Shown here one piece after another: positions 35,789 through 44,432 of a stretch of 64,000 nt of DNA (positions are counted from its first letter, which is position 1; each line of letters begins with the position of its first letter). A program made the translations under genes and the position numbers. This DNA comes from Thioclava nitratireducens. Lineage in GTDB: Bacteria > Pseudomonadota > Alphaproteobacteria > Rhodobacterales > Rhodobacteraceae. The stretch spans positions 3,335,501 through 3,399,500 of the forward strand of contig NZ_CP019437.1 of NCBI RefSeq assembly GCF_001940525.2, read 5' to 3'. The notes below the pieces were generated by a model, which worked only from the letters and a program-made list of their open reading frames with translations, was not told where the DNA came from and did not search any database.

Positions 35789-36943
35789 ATGCGGATCGAC
35801 ACCACCCGCGCGATCCTCTCGGACCTGATCGCCTATCCGACGATATCGACCGACAGCAACCTGCCGATCATCCACTACATCGCGGACCGGCTGGAAACCG
35901 TCGGCGCGGCGGTAGAGGTCATGGTCGACGAGAGCGGCCACAAGGCGAACCTTTTCGCGACGCTGGGCGAGGCAGGCGATGGCGGGCTGGTGCTGTCGGG
36001 CCATTCGGACGTGGTACCGGTCACCGATCAGGACTGGACCAGCGATCCTTTCACCATGACCGAGCGCGACGGCAAGCTCTACGGGCGCGGCGCCTGCGAC
36101 ATGAAAGGCTTCATCGCCGCCTGTCTCGGCTCGCTCGATCTGCTGGCCGAGGCCGCGAAAACCCGCCCGATCCATTTCGCCTTCACCCATGACGAGGAAG
36201 TCGGCTGTCTGGGCGCGCATGAACTGGTGAAGCTGCTGGCGAAACGCCCGGTCAGACCGGCGCTGTGCATCATCGGAGAGCCGACTTCGATGCAGGTCTT
36301 CGACGGCAACAAGGGCTGCTGCGAATATACCGTGCGCTTCGAGGGGCTGCCGGGCCATAGCTCCGCGCCTGAGAAGGGCGTGAACGCGGTCGAATACGCT
36401 GTGCGCTACATCAACCGCCTGTTCGAGCTGCGCGCCGAGCTGATCAAACGCTGCCCCGAAGGCTCGCGCTTCGATCCGCCGCAGACGACGCTCAACGTAG
36501 GCGCGCTGAAAGGCGGCATTTCTCATAACGTGATCGCGCCGCGCGCCGAACTGGCCTGGGAGATGCGCCCGATCAATGCCGCTGACATGGATTTCGTCAA
36601 AGCCGAGATCGCGAGCTACGTCGAAGACACGCTGCTGCCCGAGATGCGCGCCATCGCGCCGGAAGCCGCGATCTCCACCGAGACCATCGGCGAGGTCGTG
36701 GGGCTCGAGCCGATGGACGACAACGCCGCGCGCGATCTGGTCTTCGCGCTGACCGGGCAGAACCACGCAGGCTGCGTTGCTTTCAACACCGAGGCCGGGC
36801 TGTTCCAGTCGCTCGGAATGGACGCGGTGATCTGCGGGCCCGGCTCGATCGAGCAGGCCCATAAGGCCGACGAGTTCGTCTCGCTCGAGCAGATGGATCA
36901 GGCGCTGACGATGTTGGGCAAGCTCACCAGCGCCCGGAACTGA
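35789..36943 (+). CDS. argE: Acetylornithine deacetylase / N-acyl amino acid deacetylase (M20)
   Basis: A 384-residue M20 metallohydrolase. LSGHSDVVPVTDQDWTSDPF and GRGACDMKGFIA carry the zinc-binding His and bridging Asp of the family, and HDEEVGCLGAHEL has the catalytic Glu. EYTVRFEGLPGHSSAPEKGVNAVEYA is the dimerisation domain start, and the length fits ArgE. ArgE removes acetyl from N-acetylornithine; members beside DoeA-like genes might instead use N-acetyl-diaminobutyrate. The start at 35789 follows the stop of the M24 gene by four bases, so the pair is one operon. It converges with ugpC (gap 22 bases). Confidence 0.85.
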   Translation: MRIDTTRAILSDLIAYPTISTDSNLPIIHYIADRLETVGAAVEVMVDESGHKANLFATLGEAGDGGLVLSGHSDVVPVTDQDWTSDPFTMTERDGKLYGRGACDMKGFIAACLGSLDLLAEAAKTRPIHFAFTHDEEVGCLGAHELVKLLAKRPVRPALCIIGEPTSMQVFDGNKGCCEYTVRFEGLPGHSSAPEKGVNAVEYAVRYINRLFELRAELIKRCPEGSRFDPPQTTLNVGALKGGISHNVIAPRAELAWEMRPINAADMDFVKAEIASYVEDTLLPEMRAIAPEAAISTETIGEVVGLEPMDDNAARDLVFALTGQNHAGCVAFNTEAGLFQSLGMDAVICGPGSIEQAHKADEFVSLEQMDQALTMLGKLTSARN

Positions 36944-36965
36944 GTGCGCCTGGCCGCCTCTCCGA

Positions 36966-38018
36966 TCAGTTCAGGCGCTTGCCGGTTTTCGGATCGAAGA
37001 GATGCAGATCTTCGGCGTTCACCGACAGCCGCACCTGCCCCACCGCCTGCTTCTCCATATGCACGCCCGGCAGCGCCGCGGTCATCGGCTCGCCGCGCCC
37101 TTCCAGCGTTCCGTGCAGAAGCGTATTCGCCCCTAGCGGTTCGGACAGGGTAACATTCAGCGTCAGCGGGCCATTGTCATCGGGATGCAGGTGTTCGGGC
37201 CGAATCCCGAGGCTGACGGGGCGATCGGGCAGATCGGTCGGCCCGAGCGTCACATGGCCCAGCATCACCCGCCCTCCGCGCACCTCGGCATCGATGACGT
37301 TCATCGACGGGCTGCCGATGAACTGCGCCGCGAAGATGGTCACGGGGCGCTCATAGACTTCGAGCGGGGTGCCGATCTGCTCGGCCACGCCGCCGTTCAT
37401 CACGATCATCCGGTCGGCCATGGTCATCGCCTCGACCTGATCGTGGGTCACGTAAAGCGCGGTCACGCCGAGCTTGCGCTGCAGCTCGCGGATTTCGACG
37501 CGCATCTGCACCCGCAGCTTGGCATCGAGGTTGGACAGCGGTTCGTCGAACAGGAAGACCGACGGCTCGCGCACGATGGCGCGGCCCATCGCGACCCGCT
37601 GACGCTGCCCGCCGGACAGTTCGCGCGGCTTTCGCTCGAGATAGTCCGACAGCTGCAACAGCTTCGCGGCCTCATCGACGCGGCGCTTGATCTCGGACTT
37701 CGACATGCCCGCGATCTTCAGCCCGTAGCCCATGTTCTGGCGCACCGACATATGCGGGTAGAGCGCGTAGTTCTGGAACACCATCGCGATATCGCGGTCC
37801 ATCGGCTCGCGCTCGTTCACGCGGGCCTCGCCGATGCGGATCTCACCCTCTGAGATGCTCTCCAGCCCCGCAACCATGCGCAACAGCGTCGATTTCCCGC
37901 AGCCGGAGGGACCGACGATGACGATGAATTCGCCGTCCTGGATGTCGATCGAGACCCCGTGCAGCACCTCGGTCTTGCCGAAACGTTTCTTGATATTTTC
38001 GAGTTCAACGGTCGCCAT
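36966..38018 (-). CDS. ugpC: sn-glycerol-3-phosphate ABC transporter ATP-binding protein
   Basis: A 350-residue ATPase of the MalK/UgpC kind with Walker A GPSGCGKSTLLRM, signature LSGGQRQRVAMGRA, Walker B VFLFDEPLSNLDA, and a C-terminal OB-type domain (SLGIRPEHLH). It closes the ugpBAEC gene order. UgpC powers uptake of glycerol-3-phosphate or glycerophosphodiesters as a phosphate or carbon source. It begins nine bases after ugpE. Confidence 0.9.
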   Translation of the reverse strand: MATVELENIKKRFGKTEVLHGVSIDIQDGEFIVIVGPSGCGKSTLLRMVAGLESISEGEIRIGEARVNEREPMDRDIAMVFQNYALYPHMSVRQNMGYGLKIAGMSKSEIKRRVDEAAKLLQLSDYLERKPRELSGGQRQRVAMGRAIVREPSVFLFDEPLSNLDAKLRVQMRVEIRELQRKLGVTALYVTHDQVEAMTMADRMIVMNGGVAEQIGTPLEVYERPVTIFAAQFIGSPSMNVIDAEVRGGRVMLGHVTLGPTDLPDRPVSLGIRPEHLHPDDNGPLTLNVTLSEPLGANTLLHGTLEGRGEPMTAALPGVHMEKQAVGQVRLSVNAEDLHLFDPKTGKRLN

Positions 38019-38027
38019 TGTCTGCCC

Positions 38028-38897
38028 TTATTTCTCGCTGTCCACGAGACCGCGAATGAAGAGTTTCTGCATCGAGATCACCACGATCACCGGCGGGATC
38101 ATCGCGAGGATGGAGGTCGCCATGATGACCGGCCAATCGGCGATATCGTCGCCCGAGGGGAACATCTGCTTGAGCCCCATGACGATCGTGTTCATCTCGG
38201 GATTTGTGGTGATGAGGAGCGGCCAGAGATACTGGTTCCAGCCGTAGATGAAGAGGATCACGAAGAGCGCCGCGATATTCGTGCGGCTCATCGGCAGCAG
38301 GATATCGAAGAAGAAGCGCATCGGACGCGCGCCATCGACTCGGGCGGCCTCTGCCAGCTCGTCCGGCACCGTCAGGAAGAACTGCCGGAACAGGAAGGTC
38401 GCCGTCGCCGACGCGATCAGAGGCAGGATCAGGCCGGAATAGCTGTTGAGCATCCCGAAGCCCGCGACCACCTCGTAGGTCGGCACGATCCGCACCTCGA
38501 CCGGCAGCATCAGCGTGATGAAGATCATCCAGAAGAAGAAGCGCCGTCCCGGAAAGCGGAAATAGACGATCGCGAAGGCCGAGAGGAGCGAGATCGCGAT
38601 CTTTCCGAGCGCGATCCCCAACGCCATCACCAGCGAGTTCACCAGCATCGTCGCGACCGGCACATTCACCCCGGAGAACAGCGCATCCGAGTAGTTCTCG
38701 ATCAGGTGCGAGCCCGGCATCACCGGCATCGGCGCCTGCGCGATCTCCTGCTGGGTATGGGTCGAGGCCACGAAGGCCAGCCAAATCGGGAAGAAGATCA
38801 CCAGTACGCCCGCGATCATCAGCACATGGGTCAGCCACAGGCCGGAGCCGCGTTTTTCCACCATGCCCGGGGGCGGTTCGTTGTGCATGTCAGCCAT
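38028..38897 (-). CDS. ugpE: sn-glycerol-3-phosphate ABC transporter permease
   Basis: A 289-residue inner-membrane permease with six predicted helices. The EAA loop ([25 protein letters not shown]) that docks to the ATPase is clear, and the N-terminal [18 protein letters not shown] and NYSDAL segments resemble UgpE. Its start overlaps the stop of ugpA by one base, so the two permeases are translationally coupled. Confidence 0.9.
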   Translation of the reverse strand: MADMHNEPPPGMVEKRGSGLWLTHVLMIAGVLVIFFPIWLAFVASTHTQQEIAQAPMPVMPGSHLIENYSDALFSGVNVPVATMLVNSLVMALGIALGKIAISLLSAFAIVYFRFPGRRFFFWMIFITLMLPVEVRIVPTYEVVAGFGMLNSYSGLILPLIASATATFLFRQFFLTVPDELAEAARVDGARPMRFFFDILLPMSRTNIAALFVILFIYGWNQYLWPLLITTNPEMNTIVMGLKQMFPSGDDIADWPVIMATSILAMIPPVIVVISMQKLFIRGLVDSEK

Positions 38898-39778
38898 CAG
38901 TAATGCACCCGCTTCTCGACGAATTTGAATTGCAGCACCGTCAGGAAGCCCACGACCACCAGCAGCACCACGGATTGCGCGGCAGAGCTTCCGAGATCCT
39001 GACCCACGAAGCCATCGGCGTAGACCTTGTAGACCAGGATCGTGGTCGCCTGTTGCGGCCCGCCGGAGGTGATCGTGTGGATCACGCCGAAGGTCTCGAA
39101 GAAGGCGTAGACGATATTGACGACCAGCAGAAAGAAGGTCGTGGGCGACAGGAGCGGCAGCACGATCGTGAAGAAGCGCCGCCAGAACCGCGCCCCGTCG
39201 ATCGCCGCCGCCTCGATCACCGATTTCGGCACCGCTTGCAGCGCCGCGAAATAGAACAGGAAGTTATAGCTGATGCGGCCCCAGGCCGACGCCACGACGA
39301 CGAGGCCCATCGCCTCGTTCTCGTTGAGCACATGGTTCCAGTCATAACCCATCTGGTTGAGATAGAAGGCGACCAAACCGATCCGCGTGTTGAACATGAA
39401 GAGCCACAGCACACCGGCCACCGCGGGCGCGACCGCGTAGGGCCAGATCAGAAGCGTGCGGTAAGTTCCCGCCCCTTTCACCAGCCGATCCGCCAGCACC
39501 GCGAGGAACAGCGCCGGGATCATCGAGACCAGTGTCACAAGGGTCGAGAACACCGCCGTCGTCACAAAAGACGCGCGATAATAGGGGTCGTTGAACAGGT
39601 ATTCGAAATTGCCGAGGCCCACATATTGCATCGACAGGCCGAACGGATCGGGGATGAACAGCGATTGCCACACCGCCTCGCCCGCCGGGTAGAAGAAGAA
39701 CACGGCCGAGATGATCAACTGCGGCGCGAGCAGCAGCATCGGCAAGAGCCAGCCCTTGAAGGTTACGCGTTTTTCCAT
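38897..39778 (-). CDS. ugpA: sn-glycerol-3-phosphate ABC transporter permease
   Basis: A 293-residue inner-membrane permease, six predicted helices, with the EAA-type loop [29 protein letters not shown]. The early region [27 protein letters not shown] and the segment [22 protein letters not shown] fit UgpA. It lies 69 bases after ugpB; that gap contains a strong hairpin (39807-39838), a common device to keep permease levels below that of the binding protein. Confidence 0.9.
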   Translation of the reverse strand: MEKRVTFKGWLLPMLLLAPQLIISAVFFFYPAGEAVWQSLFIPDPFGLSMQYVGLGNFEYLFNDPYYRASFVTTAVFSTLVTLVSMIPALFLAVLADRLVKGAGTYRTLLIWPYAVAPAVAGVLWLFMFNTRIGLVAFYLNQMGYDWNHVLNENEAMGLVVVASAWGRISYNFLFYFAALQAVPKSVIEAAAIDGARFWRRFFTIVLPLLSPTTFFLLVVNIVYAFFETFGVIHTITSGGPQQATTILVYKVYADGFVGQDLGSSAAQSVVLLVVVGFLTVLQFKFVEKRVHY

Positions 39779-39806
39779 ATCGGGATCGGGGCCTTAGAAT
39801 AGAAAT

Positions 39807-39838
39807 AGCCGCGGGCAGGGTTCTCCCCGCCCGCGGCT
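39807..39838 (-). terminator. Hairpin between ugpB and ugpA (attenuating 3' structure)
   Basis: AGCCGCGGGC (39807-39816) and GCCCGCGGCT (39829-39838) form a 10-base-pair stem with a 12-base loop. In the mRNA sense it is followed by ATTTCTATTC, only weakly T-rich, so partial termination or RNA stabilisation is likelier than full termination. Confidence 0.6.
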
Positions 39839-39847
39839 GGATTTGGG

Positions 39848-41161
39848 TTAGCGGTTGGCTTGCTCGAAGCGGCGCAGCAGCTGGTTGCCACGCTCCACCG
39901 CGTTGTCGAGCGCGTCTTGCGCGGTCTTGTCACCGGCCCAGACAGCCTCCAGTTCCTCGTCGATGATGCCGCGGATCTGGTCGAAGTTGCCCAGGCGGAT
40001 GCCCTTCGAATTCTCGGTCGGCGCATTCGCGGTCATCTGCTTCACGGCCACGTCAGTGCCGGGGTTCTTTTCGTAGAAGCCCTGCTCACGGGTCAGCTCG
40101 GCCGCGGCCTTGGTGATCGGCAGGTAGCCGGTATCCTGGTGCCACTTCGCCTGCACTTCCGGCGACGAGAGGTAGTTCAGGAATTCAGCGACGCCCTTGT
40201 AGTGGTCGTCATCCTTGCCAGCCATGACCCAGAGCGAGGCGCCCCCGATGATTGTGTTCTGCGGCGCGCCGTCGACGTCACCCCAATAGGGCAGCGGGTG
40301 CACTTCGAAGTTGAACTTGGCTTCGGACTTGATGCCCGCGTAACCGGCCGAGCTCTCGGTGAAGAGCGCGCAGGTGCCGGCACGGAAGTCGGCACCGCCT
40401 TCGTTGCGGCGGCCCTTGTAGACGAACTCGCCCTTCTTGGCCCAGTCACCCAGCGTCTGGATGTGCTTGACCTGAACGGGGCCGTTGAACTCCAGCTTCG
40501 CGTCGAGACCGGCGAAGCCGTTCTCCTGGCTCGCGAAGGGCACGTTGTGATAGGCTGAGAGGTTCTCGAGCTGGATCCAGCTCTGCCAGGCGGTGGTCAT
40601 CGGGCAATCGACGCCCGCTTCCTTCAGCTGGTCGAGCACCTTGCCGACATCTTCCCAGGTAGTCAGCGGCGCATCCTTGGCGACGCCTGCCTTGTCGAGC
40701 ATGTCGCGGTTGACCCAGAGAACCGGCGTCGAGGAGTTGAAGGGCAGCGACAGCATCTTGCCGTCGGTGGTGGTGTAGTAGCCCTTCACCGCGCCGATGT
40801 AATCGTCGGGATTGAAGTCCACGCCGGCGTCTTCCATCACCTGGTAGACCGGCTTGATCGCGCCCTTGGCGGCCATCATCGTCGCCGTGCCGACCTCGAA
40901 CACCATCAGGATGTCGGGCTGTTCCCCGGCGCGGAACGCGGCGATCCCGGCGTTCAGCGTTTCCGAGTAGTTGCCCTTGTTGGTCGCCACGACCTCATAC
41001 TGGTCCTGGCTGGCATTGAAGTCCTTGACCTGCTGATCGACGAGCTCGCCGAGACGGCCGGTAAAGGCGTGCCAGAACTGGATTTCCGTTGCTGCATTGG
41101 CCGTGAAGGGCGCAATGAGCGAGGCCGACGCAAGCGCCGCACCGAGTGCAAAATTCTTCAT
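39848..41161 (-). CDS. ugpB: sn-glycerol-3-phosphate ABC transporter substrate-binding protein
   Basis: A 437-residue periplasmic binding protein. The signal peptide is MKNFALGAALASASLIAPFTANA, followed by TEIQFWHAFTGRLGELVDQ, the conserved opening of UgpB-type proteins, and later SLPFNSSTPVLWVNRDML and TAWQSWIQLENLSAYHNVPFAS. The ATG at 41161 follows GGGAGGAAG; the upstream in-frame start at 41263 is unlikely. First gene of ugpBAEC. Family members bind glycerol-3-phosphate and glycerophosphocholine. Confidence 0.92.
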   Translation of the reverse strand: MKNFALGAALASASLIAPFTANAATEIQFWHAFTGRLGELVDQQVKDFNASQDQYEVVATNKGNYSETLNAGIAAFRAGEQPDILMVFEVGTATMMAAKGAIKPVYQVMEDAGVDFNPDDYIGAVKGYYTTTDGKMLSLPFNSSTPVLWVNRDMLDKAGVAKDAPLTTWEDVGKVLDQLKEAGVDCPMTTAWQSWIQLENLSAYHNVPFASQENGFAGLDAKLEFNGPVQVKHIQTLGDWAKKGEFVYKGRRNEGGADFRAGTCALFTESSAGYAGIKSEAKFNFEVHPLPYWGDVDGAPQNTIIGGASLWVMAGKDDDHYKGVAEFLNYLSSPEVQAKWHQDTGYLPITKAAAELTREQGFYEKNPGTDVAVKQMTANAPTENSKGIRLGNFDQIRGIIDEELEAVWAGDKTAQDALDNAVERGNQLLRRFEQANR

Positions 41162-41554
41162 GTCTTCCTCCCATATGTAGCGGGATTCATTGTTGGATGG
41201 ATCTGAGGCCCCGTGCGAAGCCTCCGCGCTACGCGGCGTAGTGTGCGGATGTAACAGGAACAAAACAAGAGAGTGATTTCGGTTTCGCTTTGCCTCTCGG
41301 TCGCGCGATCCAGCGCGGTACGGCGGCTTCTCACCCCTTTCCTGCTAAGCTTTTTCGAGATTCCTCGAAGTTTTGCACGACGCTATATCACGACTTTGTG
41401 AAGCGCATTTTTGCGCGATTCGATCGAAACCGAACAAAAACCGACAGTCGCGCGAAACACCCGAGCATGTTTGGCCTCGCCCCCGCCGCGCTTTGCCGAA
41501 TCCCTCCGATTTGTTAACCTGTTGGAATGGTGCAACTCGGTTCGGATCATCGTC
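41162..41554. other. Divergent intergenic region between ugpB and the three-gene cassette
   Basis: 393 bases without a gene, noticeably richer in A/T than its surroundings near 41345-41450. It contains CTACGC-G-GCGTAG (41229-41241), a perfect inverted repeat that could be an operator upstream of ugpB, and a small hairpin GCGCA-TTTT-TGCGC (41403-41416). A Pho box could not be recognised with confidence. Confidence 0.5.
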
Positions 41555-42025
41555 ATGTTCGTTGCGTCGTCTCAGATGTCTGCCTTTCCGATCCTTGCCG
41601 CCGCAGGGATCGCCCTCGCATCGACGGGCGCTGCCTTTGCCCAAAGCTCCGGTGAAGGTCCCGCCCTGCGATGGGATCAGGCCGAATGCCTGCGCGATCA
41701 TGCAACCGACTACCTCGAGCAACGGGCATTCCCGTCAATCCTCTTCGTGGGCTTCTGCAAAGACGGGGTTTTCGACCCCACTGCAGCGGAGATCGCACAG
41801 GGAACGAGCCGCAATTCCGCCATCGACTCGGAAGGTCTGCCGCGGTTGCAATCCGGCGCGGTCATCCCCGCCAACCCCAAAGCTGCAGTGCTCGTCTTGA
41901 CACGTGCGCAGCTCGAATGCCTGCGCGATAGGTTCGACAGCGTCGCGCGCAAGCAGGTCGCAAAGCTCGACGAGAAGACCGAAATTCCGGTGGCCGAGCT
42001 TGATTTCTCGGGATGCCCGCAGTGA
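41555..42025 (+). CDS. Exported cysteine-containing protein of unknown function
   Basis: A 156-residue protein, first of a three-gene cassette. From the ATG at 41555 the N-terminus MFVASSQMSAFPILAAAGIALASTGAAFAQ is a signal peptide ending AFAQ (an internal Met at residue 8 could also start it). The mature protein has four cysteines: AECLRDHA, VGFCKDG, LECLRDRF and FSGCPQ. The motif ECLRD occurs twice, about 85 residues apart, suggesting an internal repeat with paired disulfides. I do not recognise the family. The stop overlaps the start of the next gene by 13 bases, so they are coupled. Longer in-frame starts upstream would precede the signal peptide. Confidence 0.65.
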   Translation: MFVASSQMSAFPILAAAGIALASTGAAFAQSSGEGPALRWDQAECLRDHATDYLEQRAFPSILFVGFCKDGVFDPTAAEIAQGTSRNSAIDSEGLPRLQSGAVIPANPKAAVLVLTRAQLECLRDRFDSVARKQVAKLDEKTEIPVAELDFSGCPQ

Positions 42026-42657
42026 GCGCGGGGCAAACGCCGCCCGCTACCGCAGACGCTCCCAATGTGCCCAGAGACGCGCCTGAAGCGGATACCGCCC
42101 CGCCCGAAGCCGCGTCCCGGGAGCCCATAACCCTGCTGCGGATCATCGAAGCGGGGTCGTGGGCAGCCACGATCATTGCCCTCGTCTTCACCGGCTGGCA
42201 AATCTTCCAATGGCGCGAGGACCGGAAAGCCGATCTTTCGCTCGAAATGGTCGCGCGGTTTTCCGACCTCGAATATGCGGGCCGCGCGCGCCGCCAGCTC
42301 GCGCAATTCTGGTGGGAGAATTCCGACGATCTGGCGAAGGTGACGGCCGTCAATGGGGGCATCCCCTCGGCGCAACGGCGGAACTTCCTCGATCTGCTGT
42401 TTCAAAGACAACCGGCGCCGCAACGCCAGAAGCAATTCGCGGCGGTATCGGAAATGGCGAATTTCTTCGATCAGGTCGAGCTGTGCATCGCGACCAAACG
42501 CTGCGACGCGCAGATCGCCACGGATTACTTCTGCGGCTACGCCGCCAACTTCGCCGACCTCTACCAAGGTCCCCTCACCCAAGTCCGTGAGACCTTCGGC
42601 ACCGCCGGCCTCGGAACCGGCCTACAGAATTTCGTGGAGGCCAGATGCGACGACTGA
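42013..42657 (+). CDS. Single-pass membrane protein of unknown function
   Basis: A 214-residue protein. A proline/alanine-rich, disordered N-terminus (about 40 residues) precedes one membrane helix, SWAATIIALVFTGWQIFQW, and a soluble, probably helical domain starting REDRKADLSLEMVARFSDLEYAGRARRQLAQFWW. The pattern of a short helix followed by W-x-x-R-x-x-x-A and a helical domain resembles the DUF4760-like membrane proteins, but I cannot assign a family. Two cysteines lie in ELCIATKRCDAQIA and one in DYFCGYA. It overlaps the preceding and the following genes by exactly 13 bases each, so the three are probably translated as a coupled unit. Confidence 0.65.
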   Translation: MPAVSAGQTPPATADAPNVPRDAPEADTAPPEAASREPITLLRIIEAGSWAATIIALVFTGWQIFQWREDRKADLSLEMVARFSDLEYAGRARRQLAQFWWENSDDLAKVTAVNGGIPSAQRRNFLDLLFQRQPAPQRQKQFAAVSEMANFFDQVELCIATKRCDAQIATDYFCGYAANFADLYQGPLTQVRETFGTAGLGTGLQNFVEARCDD

Positions 42658-44432
42658 TCCCAGCCCTCGCCGCGCTGAGCGTCCTCGGCATCGCCCCACC
42701 GGCCCCCGCCGCCGATATAGACTGGGCGCCGCCGATCACAGATGAGTTCGTGCGGCCCTATGTCGGCGCGAATATGGCCACCGGGACCAAGCCGGGCGAC
42801 AGCTTCGACTTCAAGAACGCATTGCACGTCCGCATCAGAGGCGAAATCACGCCGGGCGACGCAGAGACATTCCGAAACCTGATCACCGAAAAGGCCAGCG
42901 AGATCGTCGATCCGATTTCGGGCGGAGTGAATATGCGCCCTGTCGTCGTCTCTCTCGACAGTGACGGCGGCGATTTCTACGAGGGCCTCAAACTCTCCGA
43001 CTCGATCCGCGGCTTCGCAACATTCGTCGGCAAGGGCGACCGGTGCCTCTCGGCCTGTGCGATCGCGTTTCTGGGCGGTTCAGAGAGGATGCTGCGCGGC
43101 TACCCGATGTGGAACGCGCGATACGTTCACACCGAGGGCGTCGTCGGATTTCACGCGCCGTTCTCGAGCCTCTCGAATACGCTGATGATCCCCGATGGCA
43201 CGCCGTTTTCGGGCACGCTCGGCAATCAGATCGCCACGCAATTCTACGCGCAGGCTCAGGACGCGATCAACGAACTCACGAAGCGGATGGGGACATGGAA
43301 TATCGCTCCGGGCTTCGTCTTCGAAATGATCGGCAAGAAATTTCAGAAGGACGACGACAGGCCGCTGGGCGAGCAGTACCTGCTGATCAATTCATATAAC
43401 CGGCTCGATCAGACCAAAACGACTGTCCTTGCCGACCGCGCTCCGAACCCGGCCAATGTGGACATTCTCGGCGCCATAAACGCCTGCGAATTCGTGGTAT
43501 TCGCAAATACCGGTCGCCGGGTAATGACTAGCCCGCCAGTATCTTCAGAGGCCATCCCGGAGCATGGCCTGATCCGCTTGTGGTCAAGATACTCAAGCTT
43601 CGGAAAGGCGACAGAAGAAGGCCTGAAAACCTCCGGCGGCTCCCGCCCTCGGCTGCTGAGATCCAAGATCGGCCCGCTCACGTCGAACGTCCTTTTGCCC
43701 GCGGCGGGCGACGACTCCTATTACCTGCAAGAGAAGCTCTCAGGCCCCGGCCGCGTCGACTGCAACGTGTTCAAGGACGCTGACGGACGCTGGTATGTCA
43801 AAACCTACAATATCGACATCCATGCCAACGATAGGTTTCTCACGACGGACGGGACGACAGCCACGCAGCGCGAGGTACTCGACTACAGCGCTCCCTACCC
43901 GATCAACGATTTCACCATCCTCGGCCCCGATGGCGTCTGGAACGATTTCCCCGCCATCGAGCCCTCCGAAGAGCTTACGCCGATCCTCGCCAAGTTCCCC
44001 GATGTCACCGGCCCCAGCTTCGACTGCACGGGCAAGCTCGATCCGGCGGCGGAGGTGATCTGCCTGATCCGCCCGCTCGGGCAGCTCGACGGGGTGCTGG
44101 GCAAGCTCTACCCGCGCGCCGTCGCGAAGGACGCAGAGGGCACGAAGCAGAGCCAACGTCATTGGCTCAAGATCCGCGACCGCGCCTGCCGTCCGGGCGG
44201 GATCGACACGAACGACCCACTTCAATTCCGCAGCCTGATCGACTGCCTCACCTACTTCTACGAGATGCGCCTGAGAGAGCTGGACCAGATCGCGCAGGCC
44301 AATCAACCGCCGTATCGAAAATCACGCACATGCGCGGGCATCTCGACACCGTCGAGATTGCGCGGATCGGGGATCGGGTCGCCCACCTCCATACGGATCG
44401 GGATTACCCCGGCCCAGATCGGCAGCGCGTAA
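42645..44432 (+). CDS. Exported ClpP-like serine protease-fold protein with C-terminal LprI/DUF1311-like domain
   Basis: A 595-residue protein with signal peptide MRRLIPALAALSVLGIAPPAPAAD. Residues about 60-230 resemble periplasmic ClpP/crotonase-fold proteins of the COG3904 type. VVSLDSDGGDFYEGLKLSDSIRG is the oxyanion-type glycine strand, DRCLSACAIAFLGG holds the probable nucleophile Ser136, and VGFHAPF the probable His170. Residues 459 to about 545 (FDCTGKLDPAAEVICL ... WLKIRDRACR ... CLTYFYEMRLREL) resemble LprI/DUF1311 domains, with paired cysteines. The final 43 residues are read from the antisense of the convergent flavoprotein gene and look non-native. GTGGAGG lies just before the ATG. 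The function is unknown; peptide cleavage in the periplasm is an inference. Confidence 0.75.
   Translation: MRRLIPALAALSVLGIAPPAPAADIDWAPPITDEFVRPYVGANMATGTKPGDSFDFKNALHVRIRGEITPGDAETFRNLITEKASEIVDPISGGVNMRPVVVSLDSDGGDFYEGLKLSDSIRGFATFVGKGDRCLSACAIAFLGGSERMLRGYPMWNARYVHTEGVVGFHAPFSSLSNTLMIPDGTPFSGTLGNQIATQFYAQAQDAINELTKRMGTWNIAPGFVFEMIGKKFQKDDDRPLGEQYLLINSYNRLDQTKTTVLADRAPNPANVDILGAINACEFVVFANTGRRVMTSPPVSSEAIPEHGLIRLWSRYSSFGKATEEGLKTSGGSRPRLLRSKIGPLTSNVLLPAAGDDSYYLQEKLSGPGRVDCNVFKDADGRWYVKTYNIDIHANDRFLTTDGTTATQREVLDYSAPYPINDFTILGPDGVWNDFPAIEPSEELTPILAKFPDVTGPSFDCTGKLDPAAEVICLIRPLGQLDGVLGKLYPRAVAKDAEGTKQSQRHWLKIRDRACRPGGIDTNDPLQFRSLIDCLTYFYEMRLRELDQIAQANQPPYRKSRTCAGISTPSRLRGSGIGSPTSIRIGITPAQIGSA

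Noticed and set aside
41162-41300. Pho box upstream of ugpB
   Set aside because: TGTAACAGGAAC was considered, but the second CTGTCAT-like half site is missing, so PhoB control is not supported by the sequence.
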